A stretch of 64,000 nt of DNA from Sphaerisporangium rubeum (GTDB taxonomy: Bacteria > Actinomycetota > Actinomycetes > Streptosporangiales > Streptosporangiaceae), in assembly GCF_014207705.1 (NCBI RefSeq), contig NZ_JACHIU010000001.1:5882501-5946500 (forward strand). The letters are read 5' to 3'. The stretch's first letter is position 1; each line of letters begins with the position of its first letter. A program made the translations under genes and the position numbers. Positions 1-7,741 of this stretch are shown here, piece after piece. The notes under the pieces are model-generated. The model saw only the letters and a program-made list of their open reading frames with translations. It searched no databases and had not been told where the DNA came from.

Positions 1-39
1 CGCATGTCGGGCCGTAAGAGCCGCGACGAAGACGACTAG
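1..39 (+). CDS. Possible 3' end of an upstream gene (partial)
   Basis: Frame 1 is open from the window edge and ends at a TAG at 37-39. The tail is very hydrophilic and acidic (RMSGRKSRDEDD), as is common at the C-terminus of actinobacterial proteins. Only 12 codons are visible, so neither coding status nor function can be judged. The gap to the next ATG at 111 is 71 bp. Confidence 0.25.
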   Translation, partial: RMSGRKSRDEDD

Positions 40-110
40 GAGAACCCTCGCGACGGCGCGCCGGGAGTGCGGACGCACGACCGGCCGCCTGCGGGTGAGA
101 CGGTGGACCC

Positions 111-1274
111 ATGAACCCGCATGACTTTCTCGACGTCGACCGGGACCTCTCGGACGAGGAACGCGCGATCCGCGACACCGTCAGGGACTACTCCGCCGCC
201 GAACTGCTGCCGCACGTCGCGGACTGGTACGACTCCGGCACCATCCCCGACCCCCGTGGCCTCGCCAAAGGCTTCGGCAAGCTCGGGTTGCTCGGCATGC
301 ACCTGACCGGTTACGGCTGCGCCGGCACCAGCGCGGTGAGCTACGGACTGGCGTGCCGCGAGCTGGAGGCCGTGGACAGCGGCCTGCGCAGCTTCGTGTC
401 GGTGCAGGGGTCGCTCGCGATGACCGCCATCCACCGGTACGGCACCGAGGAGCAGCGCCAGGAGTGGCTGCCGCGCATGGCGACCGGCGAGGCGCTCGGC
501 TGCTTCGGCCTCACCGAGCCCGACTCCGGCAGCGACCCCGGATCCATGCGCACCCGCGCGCGGCGGGACGGCTCAGACTGGGTGCTCGACGGCACCAAGA
601 TGTGGATCACCAACGGGTCGGTGGCCGACTGCGCCGTCGTGTGGGCCGCGACCGACGAAGGCATCCGCGGCTTCCTCGTCCCCACCTCCACCCCCGGCTT
701 CACCGCCAACGTCGTCCACGGCAAGCTGTCGCTGCGCGCGTCCATCACCTCGGAGCTGGTGCTCGACGGCGTGCGCCTCCCCTCCGACGCGCTGCTGCCA
801 GGCGCGGAAGGCCTCAAGGCGCCGCTGTCGTGCCTGTCGGAGGCGCGGTACGGCATCGTGTGGGGGGTGGCGGGGGCCGCGAGGGACTGCCTGGTCTCGG
901 CCGTCGAGTACGCCAAGGAGCGCGAGCAGTTCGGCCGGCCCATCGCGGGTTTCCAGCTCACCCAGCTCAAGATCGCCGACATGCTGGTGGACGTCAACCA
1001 CGCGATGCTCACCGCGCTGCGCATCGGCCGGCTCAAGGACGAGGGCCTCGCCAAGCACGCGCACATCAGCTTCGGCAAGCTCGCCAACGTCCGCGCCGCG
1101 CAGCGCGTCGCCGCCAAGGCGAGAAGCGTGCACGGGGCCAACGGCATCACACTGGAGTACCCGGTGATGCGGCACATGATGAACCTGGAGACCGTCGCGA
1201 CGTACGAAGGCACCGAGGAGGTCCACGCGCTCACCCTCGGCCGCGCCGTCACCGGCCTCGACGCCTTCCGCTGA
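111..1274 (+). CDS. gcdH: Glutaryl-CoA dehydrogenase (acyl-CoA dehydrogenase family)
   Basis: FAD-dependent acyl-CoA dehydrogenase of 387 aa, full length for the family. The C-terminal segment TYEGTEEVHALTLGRAVTG closely matches glutaryl-CoA dehydrogenases, and Glu366 in YEGTE is the expected catalytic base. SVQGSLAM near residue 100 matches the substrate-pocket segment of the same subfamily. The N-terminal helical domain, the beta-domain motif CFGLTEPDSGSDP and the C-terminal helical domain are in the usual order. The expected reaction is oxidative decarboxylation of glutaryl-CoA to crotonyl-CoA in lysine and tryptophan catabolism, with electrons passed to ETF. No other pathway gene is adjacent. 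The ribosome-binding site before ATG 111 is weak (GGTGAGACGG). Other short-chain acyl-CoA dehydrogenases are less likely. Confidence 0.9.
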   Translation: MNPHDFLDVDRDLSDEERAIRDTVRDYSAAELLPHVADWYDSGTIPDPRGLAKGFGKLGLLGMHLTGYGCAGTSAVSYGLACRELEAVDSGLRSFVSVQGSLAMTAIHRYGTEEQRQEWLPRMATGEALGCFGLTEPDSGSDPGSMRTRARRDGSDWVLDGTKMWITNGSVADCAVVWAATDEGIRGFLVPTSTPGFTANVVHGKLSLRASITSELVLDGVRLPSDALLPGAEGLKAPLSCLSEARYGIVWGVAGAARDCLVSAVEYAKEREQFGRPIAGFQLTQLKIADMLVDVNHAMLTALRIGRLKDEGLAKHAHISFGKLANVRAAQRVAAKARSVHGANGITLEYPVMRHMMNLETVATYEGTEEVHALTLGRAVTGLDAFR

Positions 1275-1399
1275 CGGCACGACCGGCCTCGCCGCCGTCC
1301 GCTCACGTTGCGACCGGCTCGCCCCCCAGCGTAAGGTCCTGGTTCTGCGACGTCCCCCGTCGCGTCATCCGGCGCCGTCTCAAGGACGCACGGGTGAAG

Positions 1400-1466
1400 G
1401 GTACGGCTCGCGCCAGGACTCGCACTCCTCGGGCGGGCCACGCGCTCACCCGGCGCGAGCCGTACC
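1400..1466. repeat. Long inverted repeat, 15-bp arms
   Basis: GGTACGGCTCGCGCC at 1400-1414 is perfectly complementary to GGCGCGAGCCGTACC at 1452-1466, with a 37-nt spacer. It lies in the 271-bp gap between two convergent genes. The loop is long for an intrinsic terminator, so it may be a bidirectional terminator, a protein-binding site or a decayed element end. I see nothing else in the gap. Confidence 0.5.
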
Positions 1467-1545
1467 TAGCCGCCGGAGCACGCACCGCCCGGTGATCGTG
1501 CCCCGGCGAGACCTCACAGACCCCCGAGCCGCGAGGTCGGTCTCA

Positions 1546-1992
1546 TCAGCTCGCCTGCGCGGCCTCCAGCCCCGCGACGAACCAGACGGTCTTGCCGCCT
1601 CCATCGGCCGGCACGACCCCCCAGTCGTCCGACAGCGCTCCCACGATGACGAGTCCTCGCCCGCCGGTGGCGTCAAGGTCGTCCGGCACCTCGCAAGGCA
1701 ACCCGTCTCCGGCGTCGAACACCTCTCCGTACACCCAGCGTCCATCGCTGCCGAGCCTGAGCGCGAACGCCGTGCCACCGTGCCGGATGGCGTTCGTCAC
1801 CAGCTCGCTCACGATGAGACAGCAGTCGTCGACCAATCCGGCGGTCCCCCACCGGCCCAGTTCCTCACGCACCAAGGTGCGCGCGGCACAAACACTCTGC
1901 GTGTCAGCGGACAGGATCCACTCGGCCGTCCGTACCGGCAGCACACCGAGAAAGCCGCTGGACGAGCGGTTCGCGCGGAAGGTCAGGCACAC
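1546..1992 (-). CDS. RsbW/SpoIIAB-like ATP-binding protein (anti-sigma factor kinase fold)
   Basis: Stand-alone HATPase_c_2 protein of 148 aa. The N-box is SELVTNAIRHG, the G1 box is EVFDAGDGLP, and the G2 region GGRGLVIVGALSDDWG ends the ATP lid. Streptomyces-type actinomycetes carry dozens of these. They are thought to bind or phosphorylate anti-sigma antagonists, but the individual partner is usually unknown, and no sigma factor or STAS gene is adjacent. The GTG start at 1992 is chosen because GAGGAGG lies 6 nt upstream. A perfect LacI-type palindrome begins 14 nt upstream of the start, so the gene may be controlled by a sugar-responsive repressor. Confidence 0.8.
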   Translation of the reverse strand: MCLTFRANRSSSGFLGVLPVRTAEWILSADTQSVCAARTLVREELGRWGTAGLVDDCCLIVSELVTNAIRHGGTAFALRLGSDGRWVYGEVFDAGDGLPCEVPDDLDATGGRGLVIVGALSDDWGVVPADGGGKTVWFVAGLEAAQAS

Positions 1993-2005
1993 TGCTCCTC
2001 CTCAG

Positions 2006-2021
2006 GTGGGAGCGCTCCCAC
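2006..2021. promoter_or_regulatory. CebR/CelR-type LacI operator (proximal copy)
   Basis: The 14-bp perfect palindrome TGGGAGCGCTCCCA occupies 2007-2020, and the flanking bases extend the symmetry to 16 bp. This is the operator reported for CebR in Streptomyces and CelR in Thermobifida, which repress cellulose and cellobiose genes. It sits immediately upstream of the ribosome-binding site of the minus-strand RsbW-like gene, where bound repressor would block transcription. Confidence 0.75.
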
Positions 2022-2180
2022 TCAGATTACGGCAATACGTCGGCCATGTGAATCACTCGAAACATGATTGTTTGCCCCTCCGGCAAGCCAGAACGACCCC
2101 CCCACACTTCGGACAATGCATTACCGCAGCTCAAAGCGCCACATTTCGGACCGCACCCCTATGATCACTCGCAGCGATTA

Positions 2181-2196
2181 TTGGGAGCGCTCCCAA
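2181..2196. promoter_or_regulatory. CebR/CelR-type LacI operator (distal copy)
   Basis: TTGGGAGCGCTCCCAA is a second perfect palindrome with the same 14-bp core. Its centre is 175 bp from the first copy. The 347-bp gap from 1993 to 2339 holds these two boxes in unusually A+T-rich DNA. A weak promoter-like pair (TTGAGT at 2273, TAAGAT at 2298) faces the plus strand. No further gene is visible in the gap. Confidence 0.75.
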
Positions 2197-2339
2197 CAGC
2201 GAGCCGCATCAGGTGTCCACCAAGGCCACACATCACAGAAGCCCCACGGCAGCCGATCCACTTCCCCATCTTTGAGTAATCGACCGACCACTTTAGGTAA
2301 GATCGGGTCTGCGTCTTGCGCGGGTTGCGCGCCGAGCTG

Positions 2340-2474
2340 ATGCCGGGTCTCGAAGGGATCTCGCGTGCGGCGCAACATGACCAGCGGCAGATCGACCGTG
2401 CGGTGCGTGCGCAGAGACTCTGTGCACGTGATCATCGCGAGTCGGCGACCGAGAGCTTCGAGAGGCAGGTGTGA
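2340..2474 (+). CDS. Small ORF translationally coupled to the HTH gene (uncertain)
   Basis: An open frame runs from a stop at 2298-2300 to TGA at 2472-2474. With ATG 2340 it gives 44 aa rich in Arg, Gln and Glu; TTG codons at 2316 and 2325 are alternative starts. The stop overlaps the next start as TGATG, the usual sign of translational coupling. Third positions are mostly G or C. It occupies the place where a toxin often sits before an Xre antitoxin, but I see no RelE or HigB motif. It may be a degraded toxin or non-coding. Confidence 0.35.
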   Translation: MPGLEGISRAAQHDQRQIDRAVRAQRLCARDHRESATESFERQV

Positions 2475-2782
2475 TGGCCGGCTACCACACCCGCTGGGTG
2501 CGTACCGAGGACTCGGGCGAAGATCCGGAACGGATCGCCATCCGCGAAGCCTTGGCATTCGGAAAAGCCCTGTACGACCGGCGCACGGCCCTTGGTCTCT
2601 CCGTTGAGAGCCTCGCCGAGAGAGCCGGTATGACGGTGGACGAGATCGAGTGCATCGAGGAAGGCGGAACGTCGCCGACCGTCCCGTTGCTGCGCCGTCT
2701 GGCGGCCGCCTTGGACGCGGATGTGCGGATGACCTCGGGGCACGACGTCGGATCGCTCTGGTTCGAAGCCCACGCGGCATAA
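2474..2782 (+). CDS. Xre-family helix-turn-helix protein (antitoxin-like)
   Basis: Small DNA-binding protein of 102 aa. The HTH covers about residues 35-92, with the recognition region SVESLAERAGMTVDEIECIE followed by LRRLAAALDADVRM, typical of HigA- or HipB-like antitoxins. The N-terminal 30 residues are charged and precede the HTH. GTG at 2471 is an alternative start. ATG 2474 is preferred because it overlaps the stop of the upstream small ORF. Role as an antitoxin is inferred from size and layout only. Confidence 0.75.
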   Translation: MAGYHTRWVRTEDSGEDPERIAIREALAFGKALYDRRTALGLSVESLAERAGMTVDEIECIEEGGTSPTVPLLRRLAAALDADVRMTSGHDVGSLWFEAHAA

Positions 2783-2838
2783 GGATCCCCCGCGACAGCC
2801 GCCTTCGATGTCCGCAGGGCACGGTGAGTCGTCTGATT

Positions 2839-2856
2839 TGAGTACGCCTCTACTCA
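2839..2856. promoter_or_regulatory. Palindrome upstream of the GTPase operon
   Basis: TGAGTA-CGCCTC-TACTCA is an inverted repeat with perfect 6-bp arms, about 115 bp upstream of the GTPase start codon. It is in the only A+T-leaning part of this intergenic region and could be an operator. No regulator can be assigned. Confidence 0.4.
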
Positions 2857-2968
2857 TGTGGAGGTGGTTCCGCGCCAGGAGCATTTCATCAGGAGCACAT
2901 GAATGGTGTGTGCCCGCAGGGTTTCTTCATGCTCGCGGTCTGGTCCGCAGTGCGTGGGACGGAGAGTC

Positions 2969-4231
2969 ATGCTTGGGATCGCTTTCGTGGTCGTGGTGGG
3001 AGCGATCGTGTTCGCCGTGGTGGCGCGGCGCATGAGTGAGAAGAGAACCCGGGCTCCGATAACGGTCGAGGAGAAGGTGCCGGAGTTCCAGGTCGTCGCG
3101 CTGGGGTTACAGGGGTCGGGCAAGACGTTGTTGCTGGCGAGCATGTATCACTGCCTACGCGTGCCGGCGGGCCAGTCCTATTTCCTGCACGCGCCTCACC
3201 GTGACGTCCTGCAGCTCAACCAGTGGTACGCCGAGATGGCGGACACCGGGACGGCGGACCTCTGGCCCCGGGGAACCGCCAAAGGGGAGACCCGGCATTT
3301 CCTCTTCACCGTGAAGACGACGGTCGGCGGCACACCGCGGCCGATGTTCCACCTGAAGTACCTGGAGTACGCCGGTGAGCTGCTCAGCGACCCCCAGACC
3401 GAGGGTTCCGGAAAACAGGACGAACTGTTCGCGCACATCAGAGCCGCCGACGCGCTGCTCGGCGTGATCGACGGCTACCGTCTCAGGCAGCACCTGGACG
3501 GCCACCCCGCAGGCGCCGCGCATCTGGAACGCACACTCAACGCACTGCTGCCGGCCATGATCGAGGCGTCCTGCCCCATCAGCTTCGTCATCACCAAGTG
3601 GGACCTGCTCGCCGACCGCTACCCCGACGAGACCCGCCGGCTGAGCGTCGTCCACGACCTGCTGATGTCCAACGCGCACTTCCGCACCCTCATCCACCTG
3701 CACAGCGCCACAAGGATCATGCGCCTGGTCCCGGTGAGCGCCGTAGGCCACGGCTTCGCCACCATCGACCACGACGGCGACATAGTGAAGACCGCCGCCA
3801 CCGCCGTCCACCCCACCAATGTGGACGTCCCCCTCTCGGCAGTGGTCCCCGACCTGTTCGACCAGGTAGAGGCCCGCCTGACCCGCGAGAACCTGGCAGC
3901 CCTGGACGCCGAGGCCCGCCGACGCCGCCAACAGGGCCCCCTGGAGGCCCTCGCGTCCCTGACCGCCTTCGGCGGCCAAATAGCCGGCCGCGCACTCCTG
4001 GCCGCTTTCGGCCCCACCGCCGCCGTGGCCCTCGGCGACACCCTCCTCGGCCTGTTCCTCGACTCCCGCGGCCCCGACCGCCAGGACCCCATCACCCAGG
4101 AACTGACCGCCGCCGAACGCCACCTGGACGAACTGACAACGGCCCGCCGCCGCGTCCTCCACGACATGCGCAGAAAAGTCCACATCCTCGAAGGCCGCCT
4201 CCCCCACACCCACCTCTCCCAAGAGCACTGA
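2969..4231 (+). CDS. Membrane-anchored TRAFAC-like GTPase
   Basis: P-loop NTPase of 420 aa. Residues 1-18 form a hydrophobic N-terminal anchor, followed by a basic stretch. The Walker A motif is GLQGSGKT near residue 52, the switch/Walker B region is probably KYLEYAGELLSDP, and SFVITKWDLL gives the TKxD guanine-specificity motif. The layout resembles bacterial double-GTPase-type TRAFAC proteins. The C-terminal 130 residues are helical and Ala-rich. ATG 2969 is chosen over GTG 2903 because GGACGGAGAG lies just upstream and the hydrophobic anchor starts there. The next gene starts 1 nt after the stop, so the two probably work as a pair. Role unknown. Confidence 0.75.
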   Translation: MLGIAFVVVVGAIVFAVVARRMSEKRTRAPITVEEKVPEFQVVALGLQGSGKTLLLASMYHCLRVPAGQSYFLHAPHRDVLQLNQWYAEMADTGTADLWPRGTAKGETRHFLFTVKTTVGGTPRPMFHLKYLEYAGELLSDPQTEGSGKQDELFAHIRAADALLGVIDGYRLRQHLDGHPAGAAHLERTLNALLPAMIEASCPISFVITKWDLLADRYPDETRRLSVVHDLLMSNAHFRTLIHLHSATRIMRLVPVSAVGHGFATIDHDGDIVKTAATAVHPTNVDVPLSAVVPDLFDQVEARLTRENLAALDAEARRRRQQGPLEALASLTAFGGQIAGRALLAAFGPTAAVALGDTLLGLFLDSRGPDRQDPITQELTAAERHLDELTTARRRVLHDMRRKVHILEGRLPHTHLSQEH

Positions 4232-4232
4232 C

Positions 4233-5204
4233 ATGACCCACCCCCACACCCCCGACCCGGCCCCCGAAACGGTTCCCCCCACCGAATCCGCGTCCTCTGC
4301 GACCTCCGGCACGCCGTCGAGGAACGATCATGCCACCGGCGCGGCAACGGCCACCGTCCCCGCCTGGCCGTTCCTCGTGGCCCGCGGCCGCCACCGCGGC
4401 TACCACGTGATCCTCGTTCCGGACGTCCTCGTCAACGACCACGGCGTCCTGGACGACACCGTCGTCCCGAGCCACGAGGAGGACACCCCCTCCGTCCTCC
4501 ACGTGACCACCCGCTCCGGCCGCCCCCTGACCATCGTCCACGCCACCCACGTGGTCAAAGCCATCGATCTCGCCACCCCCGGCGCCCCCCCACCCCCCAA
4601 AACCCCGAAGGACGAACACAGCCGCCCCCTCCAACTCCTGTACGGCTACCTCTGCCTCAGTCACCTCCCTGTCGCCCCCCGCCTGGAGGACCTCACCCAC
4701 GCACGCCGAACAGCCCTCACCACCTACCGGGACTTCCTGAGAAACGAGGACGACCACCCCCTGACCACATCCACGTCCTTCCAGATCCCCACCCCTCACC
4801 ACCCACCCACCACCGGCAGCCACTCCACCACCCCCACACTCCGCACCACACCCACGCTCCGCGACGATCGCCACACCGCCTCCCCGTACGACCGCCACAC
4901 CCCACCCCCCTCCGCGGTTCACCCGTCATCAGCCCCTCTCAGCACCCCCACCCGCCGCCACGTCCTCACCCTGTACGCCATCTCCGGCACCCTCGCCGTC
5001 CTGGCCCTCCTCCTCTACCTCCTCGTCCGGTCGAACCCCGCACCCCCCGAATGCCCACCCCTCCGCTCCACCGCCGCACAACACCTCTCCCCCACCACAC
5101 CCCGACAAGACGAAACCGCTCCCCCGGCCCCGAAGGCCCAAGGGAGCGGCAAGACCTCAGCGGACTGCGCCGCGAAGGACAAGGAAGACGAACTCCAACA
5201 GTAA
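4233..5204 (+). CDS. Hypothetical Pro/Thr-rich membrane protein, partner of the GTPase
   Basis: I do not recognise this 323-aa protein. Residues about 45-165 look like a compact domain (RGYHVILVPDVLVNDHG, VLHVTTRSGRPLTIVHA). They are followed by a low-complexity Pro/Thr/His linker of about 75 residues, one transmembrane helix near 247-267 (ISGTLAVLALLLYLLV) and a charged tail ending in KDKEDELQQ. The start lies 1 nt after the GTPase stop. Base composition is extreme: long C runs on the coding strand, from heavy use of CCC and ACC codons. A membrane-tethered partner or substrate of the GTPase is the simplest reading. Confidence 0.6.
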   Translation: MTHPHTPDPAPETVPPTESASSATSGTPSRNDHATGAATATVPAWPFLVARGRHRGYHVILVPDVLVNDHGVLDDTVVPSHEEDTPSVLHVTTRSGRPLTIVHATHVVKAIDLATPGAPPPPKTPKDEHSRPLQLLYGYLCLSHLPVAPRLEDLTHARRTALTTYRDFLRNEDDHPLTTSTSFQIPTPHHPPTTGSHSTTPTLRTTPTLRDDRHTASPYDRHTPPPSAVHPSSAPLSTPTRRHVLTLYAISGTLAVLALLLYLLVRSNPAPPECPPLRSTAAQHLSPTTPRQDETAPPAPKAQGSGKTSADCAAKDKEDELQQ

Positions 5205-5226
5205 CCGAGCACTCCACCGGCCGGCG

Positions 5227-5427
5227 TCAGCCACTCTTCCGGCGAAAGGACCGCTTACCCGCCGCAGGCCCATGAGCCCCGGGGATCTTCGAGCCGCCCT
5301 TCCCACGACCGGCGGCATTGGTCTCCGCCTGAGCCTGCCGCTTCCGATCCAGCGCCTCGCGGAACTTCCGCTTCAAATCCTCATCGTCCGGGGCCTCGGC
5401 CTCCGGCTCCGCTTCCTCGGCAGTCAT
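5227..5427 (-). CDS. DUF5302 family protein
   Basis: Short, very hydrophilic protein of 66 aa. It has an acidic N-terminus, a central [14 protein letters not shown] helix and a conserved basic tail [10 protein letters not shown]. This is the signature of the small actinobacterial DUF5302 family, whose function is unknown. It is convergent with the preceding membrane protein gene, which ends 22 bp away. It looks like a single-gene unit. Confidence 0.85.
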   Translation of the reverse strand: MTAEEAEPEAEAPDDEDLKRKFREALDRKRQAQAETNAAGRGKGGSKIPGAHGPAAGKRSFRRKSG

Positions 5428-5646
5428 ACGAACCTCCTGCGTATGGACGGGTGACCACTAAGCCTCTCAGGCGCGTGCGACAGCCTGCCCAACGGCAGCC
5501 CCGAACCAGGCCCACCACAGATCCCCACGCCCCCGAATCCGGCGAAGCGGCCCCATCATCTCACGCCACCCCACCACCCCCACATCCCTCCCTGAGACGC
5601 CGAGAGTGAACATGGTGAAGCATGTGGCTCACCCCAAATCCCCCGC

Positions 5647-5811
5647 ATGACCACCTTCCGGACACGCGACCCTCTCCACCCACCCGACCTCACCAAGACC
5701 AGCTTCCGCGTCCTCAAAATCGAAGAGCTCCTCAGTGAGAACCTGGTGTCCGCGCACGCGCCGCGAGCCCGAACCCTCCGGTACGGCGTCGCGATCGCCG
5801 CATGGCGGTGA
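5647..5811 (+). CDS. Small hypothetical ORF (uncertain)
   Basis: A 54-codon frame starts at ATG 5647 and ends with TGA at 5809-5811, inside the 408-bp gap between the DUF5302 gene and the HD-domain gene. Third positions are mostly G or C, and the product (MTTFRTRDPLHPPDLTKTSF near the start, then an Arg/Ala-rich part) has protein-like composition. There is no good ribosome-binding site. It may be a remnant of a larger gene. The rest of the gap shows nothing recognisable. Confidence 0.3.
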   Translation: MTTFRTRDPLHPPDLTKTSFRVLKIEELLSENLVSAHAPRARTLRYGVAIAAWR

Positions 5812-5835
5812 CACACGGACACGATGGAGGCGGAC

Positions 5836-6417
5836 ATGGGAGACGAACTTCGAGACGTCACCGGGTTCCTGTACGAGATGGGGCTCCTCAAGCGATTCAA
5901 GCGGACAGGCTGGTCGACCGTAGGGGTGCCGCTGCCTGAGTCCATCGCCGACCACTCTTTCCGGGTGAGCGTCATCGCCTCGGTGATCGCCGCGCTCGAA
6001 GGCGCCGACCCACAGCGCGCCTCGTTCCTCGCCCTGTGGCACGACTCCCAGGAGACCCGGACCACCGACATTCCGCACCTGACCAAGCGCTACGTCGCAG
6101 TCCAGACCAACCTCAATGTCACCGCCGATCAAGTGCGTCCACTGCCTGCCTCCGTCGCCGAGACGATCAGCGCCGCCGTGGCCGAGTACGAGGCCGGCGA
6201 GACCCTCGAGGCGCGTTGCGCACGAGACGCCGACAAACTCGAATGCCTCCTCCAGGCCCGCGAGTACGAGGAGCAGGGCCACGCCAACGTGCAGTCCTGG
6301 ATCGACAGCTCCATCGGCAACCTCAACACCGGCACCGCCAAGGCCATCGCCACCGAGGCTCTCACCCAGAACACCCTGGCCTGGCTGGAGCGCGCCAAGA
6401 ATCACCATCCCGAGTAG
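5836..6417 (+). CDS. HD-domain 5'-nucleotidase (YfbR/HDDC2-like)
   Basis: HD-superfamily metal-dependent phosphohydrolase of 193 aa. The metal-binding set is visible: ADHSFRVS (first His), LALWHDSQE (the His-Asp pair) and RDADKLECLLQAREY (distal Asp). The spacing and the DADKLE motif match the YfbR/HDDC2 group, which dephosphorylates 5'-deoxyribonucleoside monophosphates. ATG 5836 is preferred over ATG 5824 because GGAGG (5826-5830) is 5 nt upstream. It is monocistronic and convergent with the DUF397 gene. Confidence 0.8.
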   Translation: MGDELRDVTGFLYEMGLLKRFKRTGWSTVGVPLPESIADHSFRVSVIASVIAALEGADPQRASFLALWHDSQETRTTDIPHLTKRYVAVQTNLNVTADQVRPLPASVAETISAAVAEYEAGETLEARCARDADKLECLLQAREYEEQGHANVQSWIDSSIGNLNTGTAKAIATEALTQNTLAWLERAKNHHPE

Positions 6418-6427
6418 GGCCACTCCA

Positions 6428-6457
6428 GCCCAGGTGGCGTGTGGAACATACCTGGGC
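6428..6457. terminator. Stem-loop between convergent genes
   Basis: GCCCAGGT (6428-6435) pairs with ACCTGGGC (6450-6457) across a 14-nt loop, just after the HD-domain stop and before the convergent DUF397 gene. There is no U-run. It could act as a terminator in either direction. Confidence 0.45.
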
Positions 6458-6513
6458 CCGCTCCGGCCCGCATGCTTCCGGACACACCAAAGGGAACAGG
6501 GTGAAGCAAATGT

Positions 6514-6717
6514 TCAGCGAAGATCTCCCCGCTTGACCGCTCCTAGATAAGCGACCCACTCCACCCGGCCAACTATCACCACCGCCTTGCCTGGCGTCTT
6601 CGAATCACGGACGGCAACCAGTTCGTCCGCCGGCGACGCGACCTCGACGCAATTCCCATTACCGCCGCTGTGTGAACTCTTCCGCCACGTCACACAGGCC
6701 AGAGTCGCGCCGGACAT
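6514..6717 (-). CDS. DUF397 protein
   Basis: Small protein of 67 aa with the DUF397 signature: TWRKSSHSGGNGNCVEVA followed by VAVRDSK. These proteins pair with DUF5753 HTH regulators in Streptomyces-type actinomycetes and are linked to developmental and antibiotic control. Some pairs have been proposed to act like toxin-antitoxin systems. Here it follows its DUF5753 partner by 25 bp on the same strand. Confidence 0.9.
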   Translation of the reverse strand: MSGATLACVTWRKSSHSGGNGNCVEVASPADELVAVRDSKTPGKAVVIVGRVEWVAYLGAVKRGDLR

Positions 6718-6742
6718 CCCAGTTCTCCCTCCACGTGAACCC

Positions 6743-7594
6743 CTACGTGAACCTCTCGGCGGCCTCTATCAGCACGTCCGCGGAATCACTCGGACTGAGC
6801 GCCGCAGCGCGCAGGTAGTCGAACACCGATCCGTACTGCCGAACATCTTCCGTGTCTTCAAGATAAAGCGCGCTCAACATGTTCTCCAGATAGACCACAT
6901 CGATCGCGCTTCGCGCGGGAAACCCCACGATGGCGAACGACCCGGTCAATGCGGGGTGCGCACCCGCACCGTACGGTAGGACCTGCACCATCACGTTCGG
7001 CCGCCGGACCGCCAGCCTCCGAAGCTGCTCCGCCATGATCTCCGCCGTACCGACGAACTGACGCGTGACCCCCTCACCGATGACCACGGAAAGTTCCAGC
7101 GGCATCTCGCCCGAGAGGCGCTTCTGCCGCTCCAACTTGACCGCGACGCGCCGATCCACCTCGTCGCGGGAGTCTCCGGGACGGAACGCCTCGATGACCG
7201 CTCGCGCGTACTCCTCCGTCTGCAGCAGCCCCGGCACCAGCGTCTGCTCGTAGTTCCTGACCGTGAGCGCCTCCGCCTCCAGCCCGATCAGGGTCGTGTA
7301 CTCGCTGTTCAGCATGGTGCCGTAGGTCTGCCACCACCCGCGGAGCTGCGATTCCCTCGACAGAGCCAGCAGGGCCTCCCGCTCGTGCGTCCCCACCTCG
7401 TACAGATCGAGGAAGTGGCGCAGATCACGCGGTCGGATCCCTCTGCGTCCCGTCTCCAGGCGGCTGAGGGACGCGGCGGTTATCTCGATGTGGTCGGCCA
7501 CTTCCTGCATGCTCATGCCCCGTTCGACTCGCAACCTCCGCAACTCGGAGGCCAAGCGGCGACGGCGGACGGTCGGACTCGCACCTGTGGCCAT
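6743..7594 (-). CDS. Xre-family regulator with DUF5753 domain
   Basis: DNA-binding regulator of 283 aa. The N-terminal HTH is at about residues 13-70 (MSMQEVADHIEITAASLSRL), followed by the DUF5753 domain from about 95 to the end (VRNYEQTLVPGLLQTEEYAR, VMVQVLPYGAGAHPALTGSF). This is the WhiJ-like class found next to DUF397 genes and often near an RsbW-like ATPase. All three components are present here, but the ATPase gene at 7742 is broken. The divergent start region (7595-7741) is relatively A+T-rich and should hold both promoters. Confidence 0.9.
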   Translation of the reverse strand: MATGASPTVRRRRLASELRRLRVERGMSMQEVADHIEITAASLSRLETGRRGIRPRDLRHFLDLYEVGTHEREALLALSRESQLRGWWQTYGTMLNSEYTTLIGLEAEALTVRNYEQTLVPGLLQTEEYARAVIEAFRPGDSRDEVDRRVAVKLERQKRLSGEMPLELSVVIGEGVTRQFVGTAEIMAEQLRRLAVRRPNVMVQVLPYGAGAHPALTGSFAIVGFPARSAIDVVYLENMLSALYLEDTEDVRQYGSVFDYLRAAALSPSDSADVLIEAAERFT

Positions 7595-7741
7595 GGGTTC
7601 TCCTTCGAATCTCCAGCCGGAATCTTCCGGCGGTAGTACAGTCCTCCTCAGTCACAATGAGTGTACAGACGATGACAGTGCGTTGGTCGGCGAATGGTCA
7701 TCTCGCATTCCTATACACCACGCCTCCGAAGGGTGAACCCC

